From positions 1 through 16,014 of the forward strand of contig CAYJAQ010000034.1 in the NCBI GenBank assembly GCA_964368275.1: 16,014 nt of DNA, given 5' to 3'. Position numbers and translations under genes: made by a program. Below, piece after piece: positions 1-6,060 of this stretch. The DNA is from CAYJAQ01 sp964368275. GTDB taxonomy: Bacteria > Bacillota_I > Bacilli_A > ML615J-28 > CAG-313. The notes below the pieces were generated by a model. That model did no database searches. It had not been told where the DNA came from and saw only the letters and a program-made list of their open reading frames with translations. The first letter of the stretch is position 1; every line of letters begins with the position of its first letter.

Positions 1-30
1 TTTTTGTTTACTTCAAAATGTTTGTTCTTT

Positions 31-61
31 TTAACACAGTTTTTTCATAATATGGTATAAT
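31..61 (+). promoter_or_regulatory. Probable promoter of the first gene
   Basis: A perfect -10 hexamer TATAAT lies at 56-61, about 20 bp before the start codon of the 119-residue protein. The best -35 candidate is TTAACA at 31-36, but the spacer is 19 bp, so the -35 assignment is weak. The leader would be very short and holds the AAGGAG ribosome binding site. Confidence 0.6.
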
Positions 62-81
62 AAGTAAAAAGGAGAAATATT

Positions 82-441
82 ATGGCTAATTTTTTTGACA
101 AACTTAATGATGCAACTTTAAATACCCCAAAGTCAGTTTTCGAAAGAGAATGTAAAGAATATGAATGTTATTCATTAGATAACTTGGAAGATAGCATTAC
201 TTTAGTTGGTAAAGTTATTGATGAAGAGAATAACACAATGCAATTTTCAGGAATTTTGAAAGTGATTACCAAAGATTTAAAGGGACGACAATTTTTAGTA
301 TCTGAAGAGGATCATCAAGTAATTGAATTATTACCTGAAACTTATGAAATTAAAATTGAAGAAATACAACAAAAAACAAAAACAGCTACCTATGAAACTA
401 CTGTTTGCAAATTTATTAAACGAACATTAACATTAGTTTAG
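82..441 (+). CDS. Hypothetical 119-residue cytoplasmic protein
   Basis: I do not recognise this gene. It is preceded by a good ribosome binding site (AAGGAGA, about 6 nt before the ATG) and a TATAAT box, so it is very likely real. The product has no signal peptide and no membrane segment. It is acidic in its middle (residues 44-90) and basic at the C-terminus (KFIKRTLTLV), with an alternating hydrophobic/polar pattern from about residue 38 that suggests mostly beta structure. A hairpin immediately after the stop codon separates it from the downstream sugar kinase. Codon use and base composition resemble the neighbours. No function is inferred. Confidence 0.75.
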   Translation: MANFFDKLNDATLNTPKSVFERECKEYECYSLDNLEDSITLVGKVIDEENNTMQFSGILKVITKDLKGRQFLVSEEDHQVIELLPETYEIKIEEIQQKTKTATYETTVCKFIKRTLTLV

Positions 442-450
442 TTTTTAAAT

Positions 451-478
451 AATTACCATATTATGATATGGTAATTTT
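451..478 (+). terminator. Hairpin after the 119-residue gene, possible terminator
   Basis: Arms AATTACCATAT (451-461) and ATATGGTAATT (466-476) are perfectly complementary over 11 bp around the loop TATG. The T tract afterwards is short (TTTT interrupted by G), so termination may be weak and some readthrough into the kinase gene is likely. I saw no convincing separate promoter for the kinase. Confidence 0.55.
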
Positions 479-493
479 GTTATGAGGTATGAT

Positions 494-1399
494 ATGGAGA
501 AAAAACCTAAGATTACTATTATTGGATTAAGTGGTGAATCAATTTTTCTAAAAGTTGATCATTTTCATGAAACAGGTGAGACGTTAAAAACTAGTAATAT
601 GCATGTTGAACCTGGTGGAAAAGGTTTTAATCAAGCCATAGCGGCTGCTCGATTTGGAGCTGAGTGTTCATTTATTACACCATTAGGGAGTGATGAATAT
701 GGACAGGAGTGCATAAAAGTATTGCAGGAAAATAATGTTAAGCCACTTCCGGTTATAAAAGAAAAAAGTTGCACTACACGTGCTGTAATTTTGACTGATA
801 GATTAGGAGAAAATCAGGTAACAGTTGCTTTAAATGCAACGTCGCTGCTTACCATTAATGATTTAATGCAATATAAATCGGAATTATTAGCATCTGATGC
901 GATTATTGTACAACTAGAAATTCCTTTACAAGTTAATAAATATCTAATTAATTTTGCTAAGGAGAACAACATTCCAGTATTTTTAAATCCTGCCCCTGCG
1001 TGTAAATGGCAGGAAGAATTTGGAAAAGTTTCTTTATTAATACCTAATGAGTCGGAAGCACATGCACTTTTTAATATTACAAAAGAAGATAATCTAACAG
1101 ATAAATTGCAAAAAATAAGCGCTAAAATGCATTTAAATGTGTGTGTTACGCTAGGAAAAAATGGCTCGTTAATCATTAATAATGGTGAACTAATTGAAGT
1201 GTCTTCCGTAAGTACAACTGCAGTTGATACAACAGGTGCTGGTGATGTGTTTTGTGGCGTTTTAGTTGTTCAATTATTACAAGATAAATCATTAACAGAG
1301 GCAGCTAATATAGCGTCAGCCGCGGCAGCATATTGTGTTAATCGACCATTTGTTATTGATGCTATACCACATAAAACTGATATTATTAAGGAGGAATAA
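494..1399 (+). CDS. PfkB-family sugar kinase, ribokinase-like
   Basis: A 301-residue kinase of the ribokinase/PfkB family, cytoplasmic, expected to transfer phosphate from ATP to a sugar hydroxyl. Seen in the sequence: the N-terminal family signature around residues 40-56 (GGKGFNQAIAAARFGAE), which binds the sugar, and the C-terminal signature DTTGAGDVFCG starting near residue 245, where Asp251 is the expected catalytic base and the GAGD loop is the anion hole. Ribokinase itself is the nearest resemblance (GGKGxNQA is typical), but the substrate cannot be fixed from sequence alone. The start was chosen at the ATG at 494: GAGG at 484-487 sits 6 nt before it. An in-frame ATG at 482 would overlap that site and has no ribosome binding site of its own. 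The next gene starts 2 bp after the stop, so the two are co-transcribed. Confidence 0.85.
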   Translation: MEKKPKITIIGLSGESIFLKVDHFHETGETLKTSNMHVEPGGKGFNQAIAAARFGAECSFITPLGSDEYGQECIKVLQENNVKPLPVIKEKSCTTRAVILTDRLGENQVTVALNATSLLTINDLMQYKSELLASDAIIVQLEIPLQVNKYLINFAKENNIPVFLNPAPACKWQEEFGKVSLLIPNESEAHALFNITKEDNLTDKLQKISAKMHLNVCVTLGKNGSLIINNGELIEVSSVSTTAVDTTGAGDVFCGVLVVQLLQDKSLTEAANIASAAAAYCVNRPFVIDAIPHKTDIIKEE

Positions 1400-1401
1400 T
1401 T

Positions 1402-2103
1402 ATGTTTGAAACTTACCCAATTAATTATGATTTAAATGGTGGTTCTTTTAAGAGTTATAAGTCGAAAGAAGAATTGCGTGTTTGTTTTATGAGTGCTTTC
1501 TATGATTTTGTAAGTTTCTATGAACCTGACTTACCAAATATAATTAGTTTAAGTGACTTTTTATTATTGAAACCATTTGAAGTAGCAAAAGTGAAGATTG
1601 GTGATGGAATAATCGCTCGTTATTTTTTAGAAGATACATTAGCAATGAACTTACAGAGTGGCAAAAGTTTTGTAGGATACTGCTTGATACAAGGACTTTT
1701 TGCAGAAGTGATAGGTCATTTAATTGCTTTCTTTTATCGTTGGCGCGATTTAGAAGAAGTTAATGGTATGCAAAAAGACCTTTCTATTGATTTTTTCTTT
1801 AATTCTTGGGCAGCTTTAGTTGATAGTTGCAAATATTTCTTATACAATGATGGTAATGATATTGTAAAATATGGAGACTCAGGTTTATGTGCTAGAGATG
1901 TTACTATCTTAAAACTATTAAATTACTATCCAATTGATACAGTAGCTGTTCCTTATAAGACAAATCGTCATGTTGATGTAATTCTCCCAATTCCTGAATT
2001 ACCTGGTAAAGTATTTAAAGGATGGCACGATGGTAAATGTTATTTAAAAGACATAAAGAAGGAGACATCGGCTGGCACAAATTTAGTCGCAATTTGGGAA
2101 TAA
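1402..2103 (+). CDS. Protein with a split InlB/Flg_new-like repeat around an unknown core
   Basis: A 233-residue cytoplasmic protein with AAGGAGG just upstream, overlapping the end of the sugar kinase gene; the two are surely co-translated from one message. Residues 5-16 (YPINYDLNGGSF) look like the opening strand of the Listeria-Bacteroides (InlB B, Flg_new) repeat. Residues 193-233 (ILPIPELPGKVFKGWHD, ending LVAIWE) look like the second half of the same repeat, with the hallmark F-x-GW and terminal A-x-W. Between them are about 175 residues, mostly helical in appearance and rich in Phe and Tyr, that I do not recognise. There is no signal peptide, LPXTG motif or membrane anchor, which is unusual because this repeat normally occurs in secreted surface proteins. 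Reading it as one repeat interrupted by an insert is inference. The pairing with a sugar kinase gives no firm clue to function. Confidence 0.8.
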   Translation: MFETYPINYDLNGGSFKSYKSKEELRVCFMSAFYDFVSFYEPDLPNIISLSDFLLLKPFEVAKVKIGDGIIARYFLEDTLAMNLQSGKSFVGYCLIQGLFAEVIGHLIAFFYRWRDLEEVNGMQKDLSIDFFFNSWAALVDSCKYFLYNDGNDIVKYGDSGLCARDVTILKLLNYYPIDTVAVPYKTNRHVDVILPIPELPGKVFKGWHDGKCYLKDIKKETSAGTNLVAIWE

Positions 2104-2124
2104 TTAAACAAAAGTAATATTTTG

Positions 2125-2153
2125 TTGATAGTTTGGTCAAAATGTTGTATACT
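2125..2153 (+). promoter_or_regulatory. Strong promoter of a candidate small RNA
   Basis: TTGATA at 2125-2130 and TATACT at 2148-2153 are separated by exactly 17 bp. The predicted start lies near 2158-2161, directly at the 5' arm of the hairpin that ends at 2207. No coding gene with a ribosome binding site lies within reach before that hairpin. Confidence 0.7.
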
Positions 2154-2159
2154 GTTTAT

Positions 2160-2215
2160 GAGAATCTCCTTTTTTGTGTCTTGGTAAACCAATTATAAGA
2201 GGTTCTCTTTTTCTT
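2160..2215 (+). ncRNA. Candidate short structured RNA ending in a terminator
   Basis: Directly downstream of the promoter at 2125-2153, GAGAATCTC (2160-2168) pairs with GAGGTTCTC (2199-2207) over 9 bp with one G-U pair, followed by TTTTTCTT. Inside the loop, TTGG (2181-2184) and CCAA (2189-2192) can form a second small hairpin around TAAA. The result would be a transcript of about 55 nt that is almost wholly hairpin: either an independent small RNA or the prematurely ended leader of the SIS-domain gene at 2400. That gene has its own promoter nearby, which favours an independent RNA. I do not recognise a known RNA family. Confidence 0.5.
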
Positions 2216-2282
2216 GTAAATAGAAAAAATAAAATATTAGGCATTCTAAGAAAATATTTGATAAGAATAAAAAATCTAACTT

Positions 2283-2312
2283 TTGGAGTCACCAGTTAAA
2301 AGTTGACTCCAA
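2283..2312 (+). repeat. Inverted repeat upstream of the SIS-gene promoter
   Basis: TTGGAGTCA (2283-2291) and TGACTCCAA (2304-2312) are perfect 9-bp inverted repeats with a 12-nt loop. An overlapping, mutually exclusive pair AACTTTT (2279-2285) and AAAAGTT (2298-2304) also exists. There is no T tract, so it does not look like a terminator. It ends 17 bp before the -35 box at 2330 and could be an operator for a dimeric regulator; that role is inference. Confidence 0.45.
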
Positions 2313-2329
2313 CAAACAAGTAATATAAC

Positions 2330-2358
2330 TTGAATATATTTAGATATTGTGATATAAT
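2330..2358 (+). promoter_or_regulatory. Promoter of the GKRP-like SIS gene
   Basis: TTGAAT at 2330-2335 and a perfect TATAAT at 2353-2358 with a 17-bp spacer. The start would be near 2365, giving a leader of about 35 nt that contains AAAAGGAG ahead of the GTG start codon. Confidence 0.75.
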
Positions 2359-2399
2359 AGACATGTTAAAAGGCATTAGAAAGAAAAGGAGTAATAATT

Positions 2400-4187
2400 G
2401 TGATTTACAAAACGATTTCAAATTACAAAGACGCAAGTAAAGATTTTCTTGAAAACGAAAAACAGTTTCATTTAGGTGTAATACCTACTGAACAATCAAA
2501 TCCACGCACTAAAAACATGAGCCAAACTATTGCTAAAAGCACTTCCGAAGGAATTAAAACTATTTTATCAGCTGATACTGATATTCCTAGTGTTGCTGCT
2601 AAAGCTTTTGAGACTCCTGAATTTAAGAGATTTGTTGATGATATTAAAAAAGCCATGGATGAAAGAAAACAAGTTGTTTTCTCAAGTGTAGGTGCTTCTG
2701 GCCGTATGGCTATTCAATTAGACGCTGCATGGCGCTATTTTTGGACTTCATTAATTCAAAAATTACCAGCAAGACGTCAAACTTTATTAGAATTAAGTGA
2801 AGTTACAAACAGTTTTACAACTGGTGGTGACCGTGCATTAGTTCGTTCAGTTGAAAACTTTGAAGACTACATGACATTTGGACGCCAACAAGTTGTTGAC
2901 GCTGGAATTGGCAAAGGTGACGTATTAGTTGGACTAGCTGAGTGTGGTCTTTCAGCAAGTATTAATGGATCAGTACTAGAAGCTGAAGAGCGTGGTTGTA
3001 CTACTTATTACTTGTATTGCAATCCGAAGGAAATACTTTGCAAGTATCTTGATCGTGTACGTGTCGTTTTCGAGCGCGAAAATATTATTAAAATTAGTTT
3101 ATTTGCTGGTAACATGGCTGTTGCGGGTTCTACTCGTATGCAAGTTACAACTATTGAATTATTAGCTGCTGGCGCTGCACTTGAAGTAGCAGCTTGGCGT
3201 TGGTTAAGAGAAAACTTAACTGCTGAAGAATTAGAAGTAGTTGGTGATGGTGCTATGGAACTAAATGAATATGCAGAAGCATATCAAGATTTATTAAATC
3301 AATTATCTACTGGTAAGGCTTTAGACGGATTAACAAAAGCTGTTGAATTAGAAACTAAAACTTATCAAAATAATGGTTTAGTAACTTATGCTACCCATGA
3401 TTATTTATTAGACATGATGACAGATACTACTGAACGTCAACCTACATTTACACTTCCACCATTTAAGAAATTTAAAGAAACTACAAAGGAAGTAAGTTGG
3501 GCTTATGTTAAAGATCCTCTATATCCAAGTGATGTAGCATGGCAACATATTTTCCGTCGTCCTATTAAAGGTTTAGATTGGACAGTAGAAGATTACAAAC
3601 GTCTAAAGGCTAGTCAAGACATTATTAATAATCCACCAAAAGTAGCTAGTGAAGAAGTTATGGATTATGGAATTGGTAATGAAGATGATCCTTCTAGATA
3701 TGGACGTCGTCCTGCTCGCCTTTTCTGCATGGATATTAATGGTTCAGCAAATCCAGAAATCATGAAATGGTTTAAGGAAAATGTTAAGAATTTTGATGAA
3801 GGTGTTGTTATTAGATTTGGTAATATTCCTGAAGGTCAATTATACGAAAATGAAATTCATATTCCAGTAAAATTACCGAGAACTTGTCAAGATATAATGA
3901 CTCATATGTTAATTAAATTAGCTATGAATCTATTATCTACTGCTACAATGGCTAAAATGGGCCGTGTTTGGGGTAACTGGATGGTTCAAGTATTACCAAC
4001 AAATAAGAAATTAATTGACCGTAGTACTAGAATTATTTCCTTCATTGCTAATATCCCTTACGAACAAGCTAATGAAGAATTCTTCAAGTCTTATTATAAC
4101 CGTGATCCTAAAGATGAATATCGTGAATCATATGTTGTTGAGACATTAAAGCGTTTAGGATATGATCCTAGCCAAGAAATTAAGTAA
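2400..4187 (+). CDS. Double-SIS protein of the MurQ/GKRP type (probable non-etherase)
   Basis: A 595-residue cytoplasmic protein, twice the length of a MurQ etherase (about 300) but close to the animal glucokinase regulatory protein. Family motifs in order: TEQSNPRTK (30-38), as in the MurQ N-terminus; the first SIS phosphosugar site VGASGRMAIQLDAA (97-110); TGGDRALVRSVENFED (141-156); CNPKEI (207-212); AGSTRMQ (242-248). A stretch of about 250 residues follows, fitting a second SIS domain (about 320-500). Then the MurQ C-terminal part: NLLSTATMAKMGRVWGNWM near residues 520-538, and TNKKLIDRSTRI after it. This interrupted order matches GKRP. At the place of the first MurQ catalytic Glu (DAAE), this protein has Trp111; the second Glu is kept (Glu152). 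It may therefore bind a sugar phosphate without cleaving an ether, as a sensor or regulator. The start is GTG, with AGGAG 8 nt upstream; the next in-frame ATG (2518) would delete the TEQ motif. Confidence 0.8.
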   Translation: MIYKTISNYKDASKDFLENEKQFHLGVIPTEQSNPRTKNMSQTIAKSTSEGIKTILSADTDIPSVAAKAFETPEFKRFVDDIKKAMDERKQVVFSSVGASGRMAIQLDAAWRYFWTSLIQKLPARRQTLLELSEVTNSFTTGGDRALVRSVENFEDYMTFGRQQVVDAGIGKGDVLVGLAECGLSASINGSVLEAEERGCTTYYLYCNPKEILCKYLDRVRVVFERENIIKISLFAGNMAVAGSTRMQVTTIELLAAGAALEVAAWRWLRENLTAEELEVVGDGAMELNEYAEAYQDLLNQLSTGKALDGLTKAVELETKTYQNNGLVTYATHDYLLDMMTDTTERQPTFTLPPFKKFKETTKEVSWAYVKDPLYPSDVAWQHIFRRPIKGLDWTVEDYKRLKASQDIINNPPKVASEEVMDYGIGNEDDPSRYGRRPARLFCMDINGSANPEIMKWFKENVKNFDEGVVIRFGNIPEGQLYENEIHIPVKLPRTCQDIMTHMLIKLAMNLLSTATMAKMGRVWGNWMVQVLPTNKKLIDRSTRIISFIANIPYEQANEEFFKSYYNRDPKDEYRESYVVETLKRLGYDPSQEIK

Positions 4188-4213
4188 AATACTTAATTTA
4201 ATATGAATATAAG

Positions 4214-4250
4214 AAGCATTTCTGATTTTGTAATGAGAAGTGCTTTTTTT
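4214..4250 (+). terminator. Terminator after the GKRP-like gene
   Basis: AGCATTTCT (4215-4223) pairs with AGAAGTGCT (4236-4244) over 9 bp with one G-U pair, plus a flanking A-T pair (4214 with 4245), and runs into seven T residues. It lies 27 bp after the stop codon. Confidence 0.85.
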
Positions 4251-4269
4251 ATGATAAGGAAAGATAATA

Positions 4270-4306
4270 AAAAGGTGATTACCAAATGTCGGTAATCACC
4301 TTTTTA
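4270..4306. terminator. Bidirectional terminator between convergent genes
   Basis: A perfect 15-bp stem: AAAAAGGTGATTACC (4270-4284) with GGTAATCACCTTTTT (4292-4306), loop AAATGTC. T tracts occur on both strands. It serves the minus-strand ispG, whose stop is at 4315, and backs up the plus-strand terminator at 4214-4250. Confidence 0.9.
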
Positions 4307-4314
4307 TATGAATG

Positions 4315-5346
4315 CTAGAAGTTTTTTAATTCGTTAATTAATTCAGTTACAATATCTTTTTCAGCGATTTTGCGAATTACAATTCCTTTTTTAAATAATA
4401 CAGCTTGATTCTTGCCACCTGCAATGCCTATATCTGCATCTCTAGCTTCGCCAGGACCATTGACAACACAGCCCATTATTGCAATTTTAATCGGCTTTTT
4501 TAATGTATTTATGAATGGTTCAATTTGTTTAATAATGGCTTCCATGTTATAATCCGTTCTACCACATGTTGGACAGCTAATCAGGGTAGGACCAGTTGCA
4601 AGTTTTAAGGTTTTCAAAATCTCTTTAGCAACAATTACCTCATTTCTAGGGTCGCCTGTTAAGGAAACTCTAATGGTATTGCCAATACCCTTTTCTAAGA
4701 GTTTTGCAATTGCATAGGTTGATTTTACTGTACCTACAAGTGCAGTTCCTGATTCGGTGAGACCTATATGAAGTGGATAGTCAAAAATTTTGGCCGCTTT
4801 TGTATTTGCTAAAATCATAGTGTCGATGTCACTTGCTTTGATACTAATGACAATATCATGAAAATCAAGGTTTTCAAGAATTTTTAGTTGCTCATTGACA
4901 CTCTCTATCAAGGCTGATGCAAGATCATGAGGGTATTTATGCAAAATGCTTTCCTTTATCGATCCGGCATTTGCGCCTATTCGAATAGGAATGTGGTTCT
5001 CTTTACATGCATCTACAATTAATTTCAAATGATCCGGGTTGTCAATGTTTCCCGGATTAATCCGCAGTTTATCAACCCCTGCTGAAATCGCTAATAGGGC
5101 TAATCGGTAGTCAAAGTGAATATCAGCGACTATGGGGATGCTAACTTGCGCTTTTATCGTCTTTATTGCTTGTGCATCAGCTTCATCAACAACAGCGACA
5201 CGGACAATTTGGGCACCAAGAGCGACAAGATCATTAATTTGATTGATAGTGTTAACAATGTCTTTTGTTTTTGTATTTGTCATTGTCTGGATAATTACCG
5301 GGCAGTTTTCACCTATTGGTATATCTCTAACATAGATTGTTCTCAT
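4315..5346 (-). CDS. ispG: 4-hydroxy-3-methylbut-2-enyl diphosphate synthase
   Basis: IspG (GcpE), the iron-sulfur enzyme of the MEP isoprenoid pathway that reductively opens MEcPP to HMBPP in the cytosol. The 343-residue product has the N-terminal TIM-barrel landmarks QTMTNTKT (20-27) and ADIHFDYRLA (74-83) with KLRINPGN (93-100). The C-terminal cluster domain has CPTCGRTDYN, with Cys258 and Cys261, and GCVVNGPGEA, with Cys293 and Glu300; these are the expected 4Fe-4S ligands. The length is normal for the short bacterial form. AAGGAGG lies 5 nt before the ATG. It lies 36 bp downstream of the HTH gene on the same strand, with a hairpin in between, so expression is either readthrough or from a promoter inside that gene. 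Its presence means the host uses the MEP route. Confidence 0.95.
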   Translation of the reverse strand: MRTIYVRDIPIGENCPVIIQTMTNTKTKDIVNTINQINDLVALGAQIVRVAVVDEADAQAIKTIKAQVSIPIVADIHFDYRLALLAISAGVDKLRINPGNIDNPDHLKLIVDACKENHIPIRIGANAGSIKESILHKYPHDLASALIESVNEQLKILENLDFHDIVISIKASDIDTMILANTKAAKIFDYPLHIGLTESGTALVGTVKSTYAIAKLLEKGIGNTIRVSLTGDPRNEVIVAKEILKTLKLATGPTLISCPTCGRTDYNMEAIIKQIEPFINTLKKPIKIAIMGCVVNGPGEARDADIGIAGGKNQAVLFKKGIVIRKIAEKDIVTELINELKNF

Positions 5347-5362
5347 AATGCCTCCTTATCGT

Positions 5363-5384
5363 AAAAAATGGGCTTTAGCCCATT
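5363..5384 (-). terminator. Hairpin between the HTH gene and ispG (terminator or attenuator)
   Basis: Read on the minus strand, AATGGGCT (5384-5377) pairs with AGCCCATT (5374-5367), and the loop is two bases, or four after loosening. A run of T residues follows (5368-5363). The stem starts inside the stop codon of the HTH gene, and the ribosome binding site of ispG comes within about 10 nt, so partial termination could set ispG expression. Confidence 0.6.
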
Positions 5385-5874
5385 ATTTTTTCTCAGTAGT
5401 ATTAGTTGCACCTTCAACAGGTTTACGTTTTTTAGTTTTGCGTTGTGGGCTACGAATACGACCCCGACGCAAGAAATTATATATTGTACTACGTGAAGCA
5501 GTAATACCATATTCATCTTGAACAATACGAGCAAACGCACTAAAATTGGTACCACGATATTCACGGCGATACAATTTACAAATAAAAGTACTTGTATCAG
5601 TATCATAAGTATTATATGGCTTGTAGTTTTTATTTTTGTGAACTACACCTTCTGTACCTTCATTTAAAACTTGGCGTTTTAAATTTCGAACTTGTCTTGT
5701 TGTCAAATTCAACTTCTTAGCAGCTACTGTACCATTTATTTCACCGGCGATTAACTTATTGATAACGCGTAATTTCTTACGTTCAATTTTAGAAAGTTTT
5801 CGCTTAGGTTTTGGTGCTTCTTCAAGTGAGTTGATTTCAGCAGTGGTTGCAACATCAGTATTCTTTGTTACCAT
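5383..5874 (-). CDS. Transposase-derived DNA-binding protein without catalytic domain
   Basis: A 163-residue, strongly basic protein. Residues 32-80 (from RKKLRVINKLIAGEINGTVA, through TTRQVRNLKRQ, to EGTEGVVHK) look like the first helix-turn-helix of ISNCY/IS1202-type or related DDE transposases. Residues 95-143 (LYRREYRGTNFSAFARIV, then GITASRSTIYNFLRR and RSPQRKTKKRK) match the second DNA-binding segment just before the catalytic core. The protein stops there: no DDE/RNase H domain follows, and the downstream DNA is ispG in normal order. There is a strong promoter and a GGAGG site 5 nt before the ATG at 5874, so the gene looks functional and maintained: either domesticated or a retained fragment. 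A longer reading to 5913 lacks a ribosome binding site. Its role, perhaps a nucleoid or regulatory protein, is inference. Confidence 0.75.
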   Translation of the reverse strand: MVTKNTDVATTAEINSLEEAPKPKRKLSKIERKKLRVINKLIAGEINGTVAAKKLNLTTRQVRNLKRQVLNEGTEGVVHKNKNYKPYNTYDTDTSTFICKLYRREYRGTNFSAFARIVQDEYGITASRSTIYNFLRRGRIRSPQRKTKKRKPVEGATNTTEKK

Positions 5875-5903
5875 GGCGACCTCCTTACATAAATTACTTA
5901 GTA

Positions 5904-5932
5904 ATAATAACACATAAAAACATAAATAGCAA
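5904..5932 (-). promoter_or_regulatory. Promoter of the HTH gene (minus strand)
   Basis: On the minus strand, TTGCTA (5932-5927) and TATTAT (5909-5904) are separated by exactly 17 bp, about 30 bp before the start codon at 5874. The GGAGG site lies between. Confidence 0.65.
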
Positions 5933-6013
5933 ACAATATGATAGGAAAAATTGAGATATCAAATGCCGTAATTATTGAGGAAATTTCTAGTTAGCAAATT
6001 GATTAGTATATTA

Positions 6014-6043
6014 TTTTCAAAAATGAACAATTAATGGTATAAT
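6014..6043 (+). promoter_or_regulatory. Promoter of the pseudouridine synthase gene
   Basis: A perfect TATAAT at 6038-6043 with a weak -35 candidate TTTTCA at 6014-6019 (spacer 18). The leader would be only about 10 nt, holding AGAGGT before the ATG at 6061. It is divergent from the HTH promoter; the roughly 80 bp between them show nothing else that I recognise. Confidence 0.6.
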
Positions 6044-6060
6044 ATTAGAAGAGGTACATT

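Noticed and set aside
814..1176. Minus-strand open frame of 120 codons inside the sugar kinase gene
   Set aside because: It lies wholly within a gene with clear family motifs, has no ribosome binding site and has a low-complexity composition typical of an antisense shadow.
2240..2276. A possible hairpin around TTAGGCATTCTAA
   Set aside because: The stem is only four to six A-T-rich pairs with mismatches and has no T tract; this is expected by chance in AT-rich DNA.
5343..5606. Minus-strand hydrophobic frame overlapping the HTH gene and the ispG start
   Set aside because: It is out of frame with the HTH gene, whose own motifs, promoter and ribosome binding site are convincing; the hydrophobicity is an artefact of the shifted frame.
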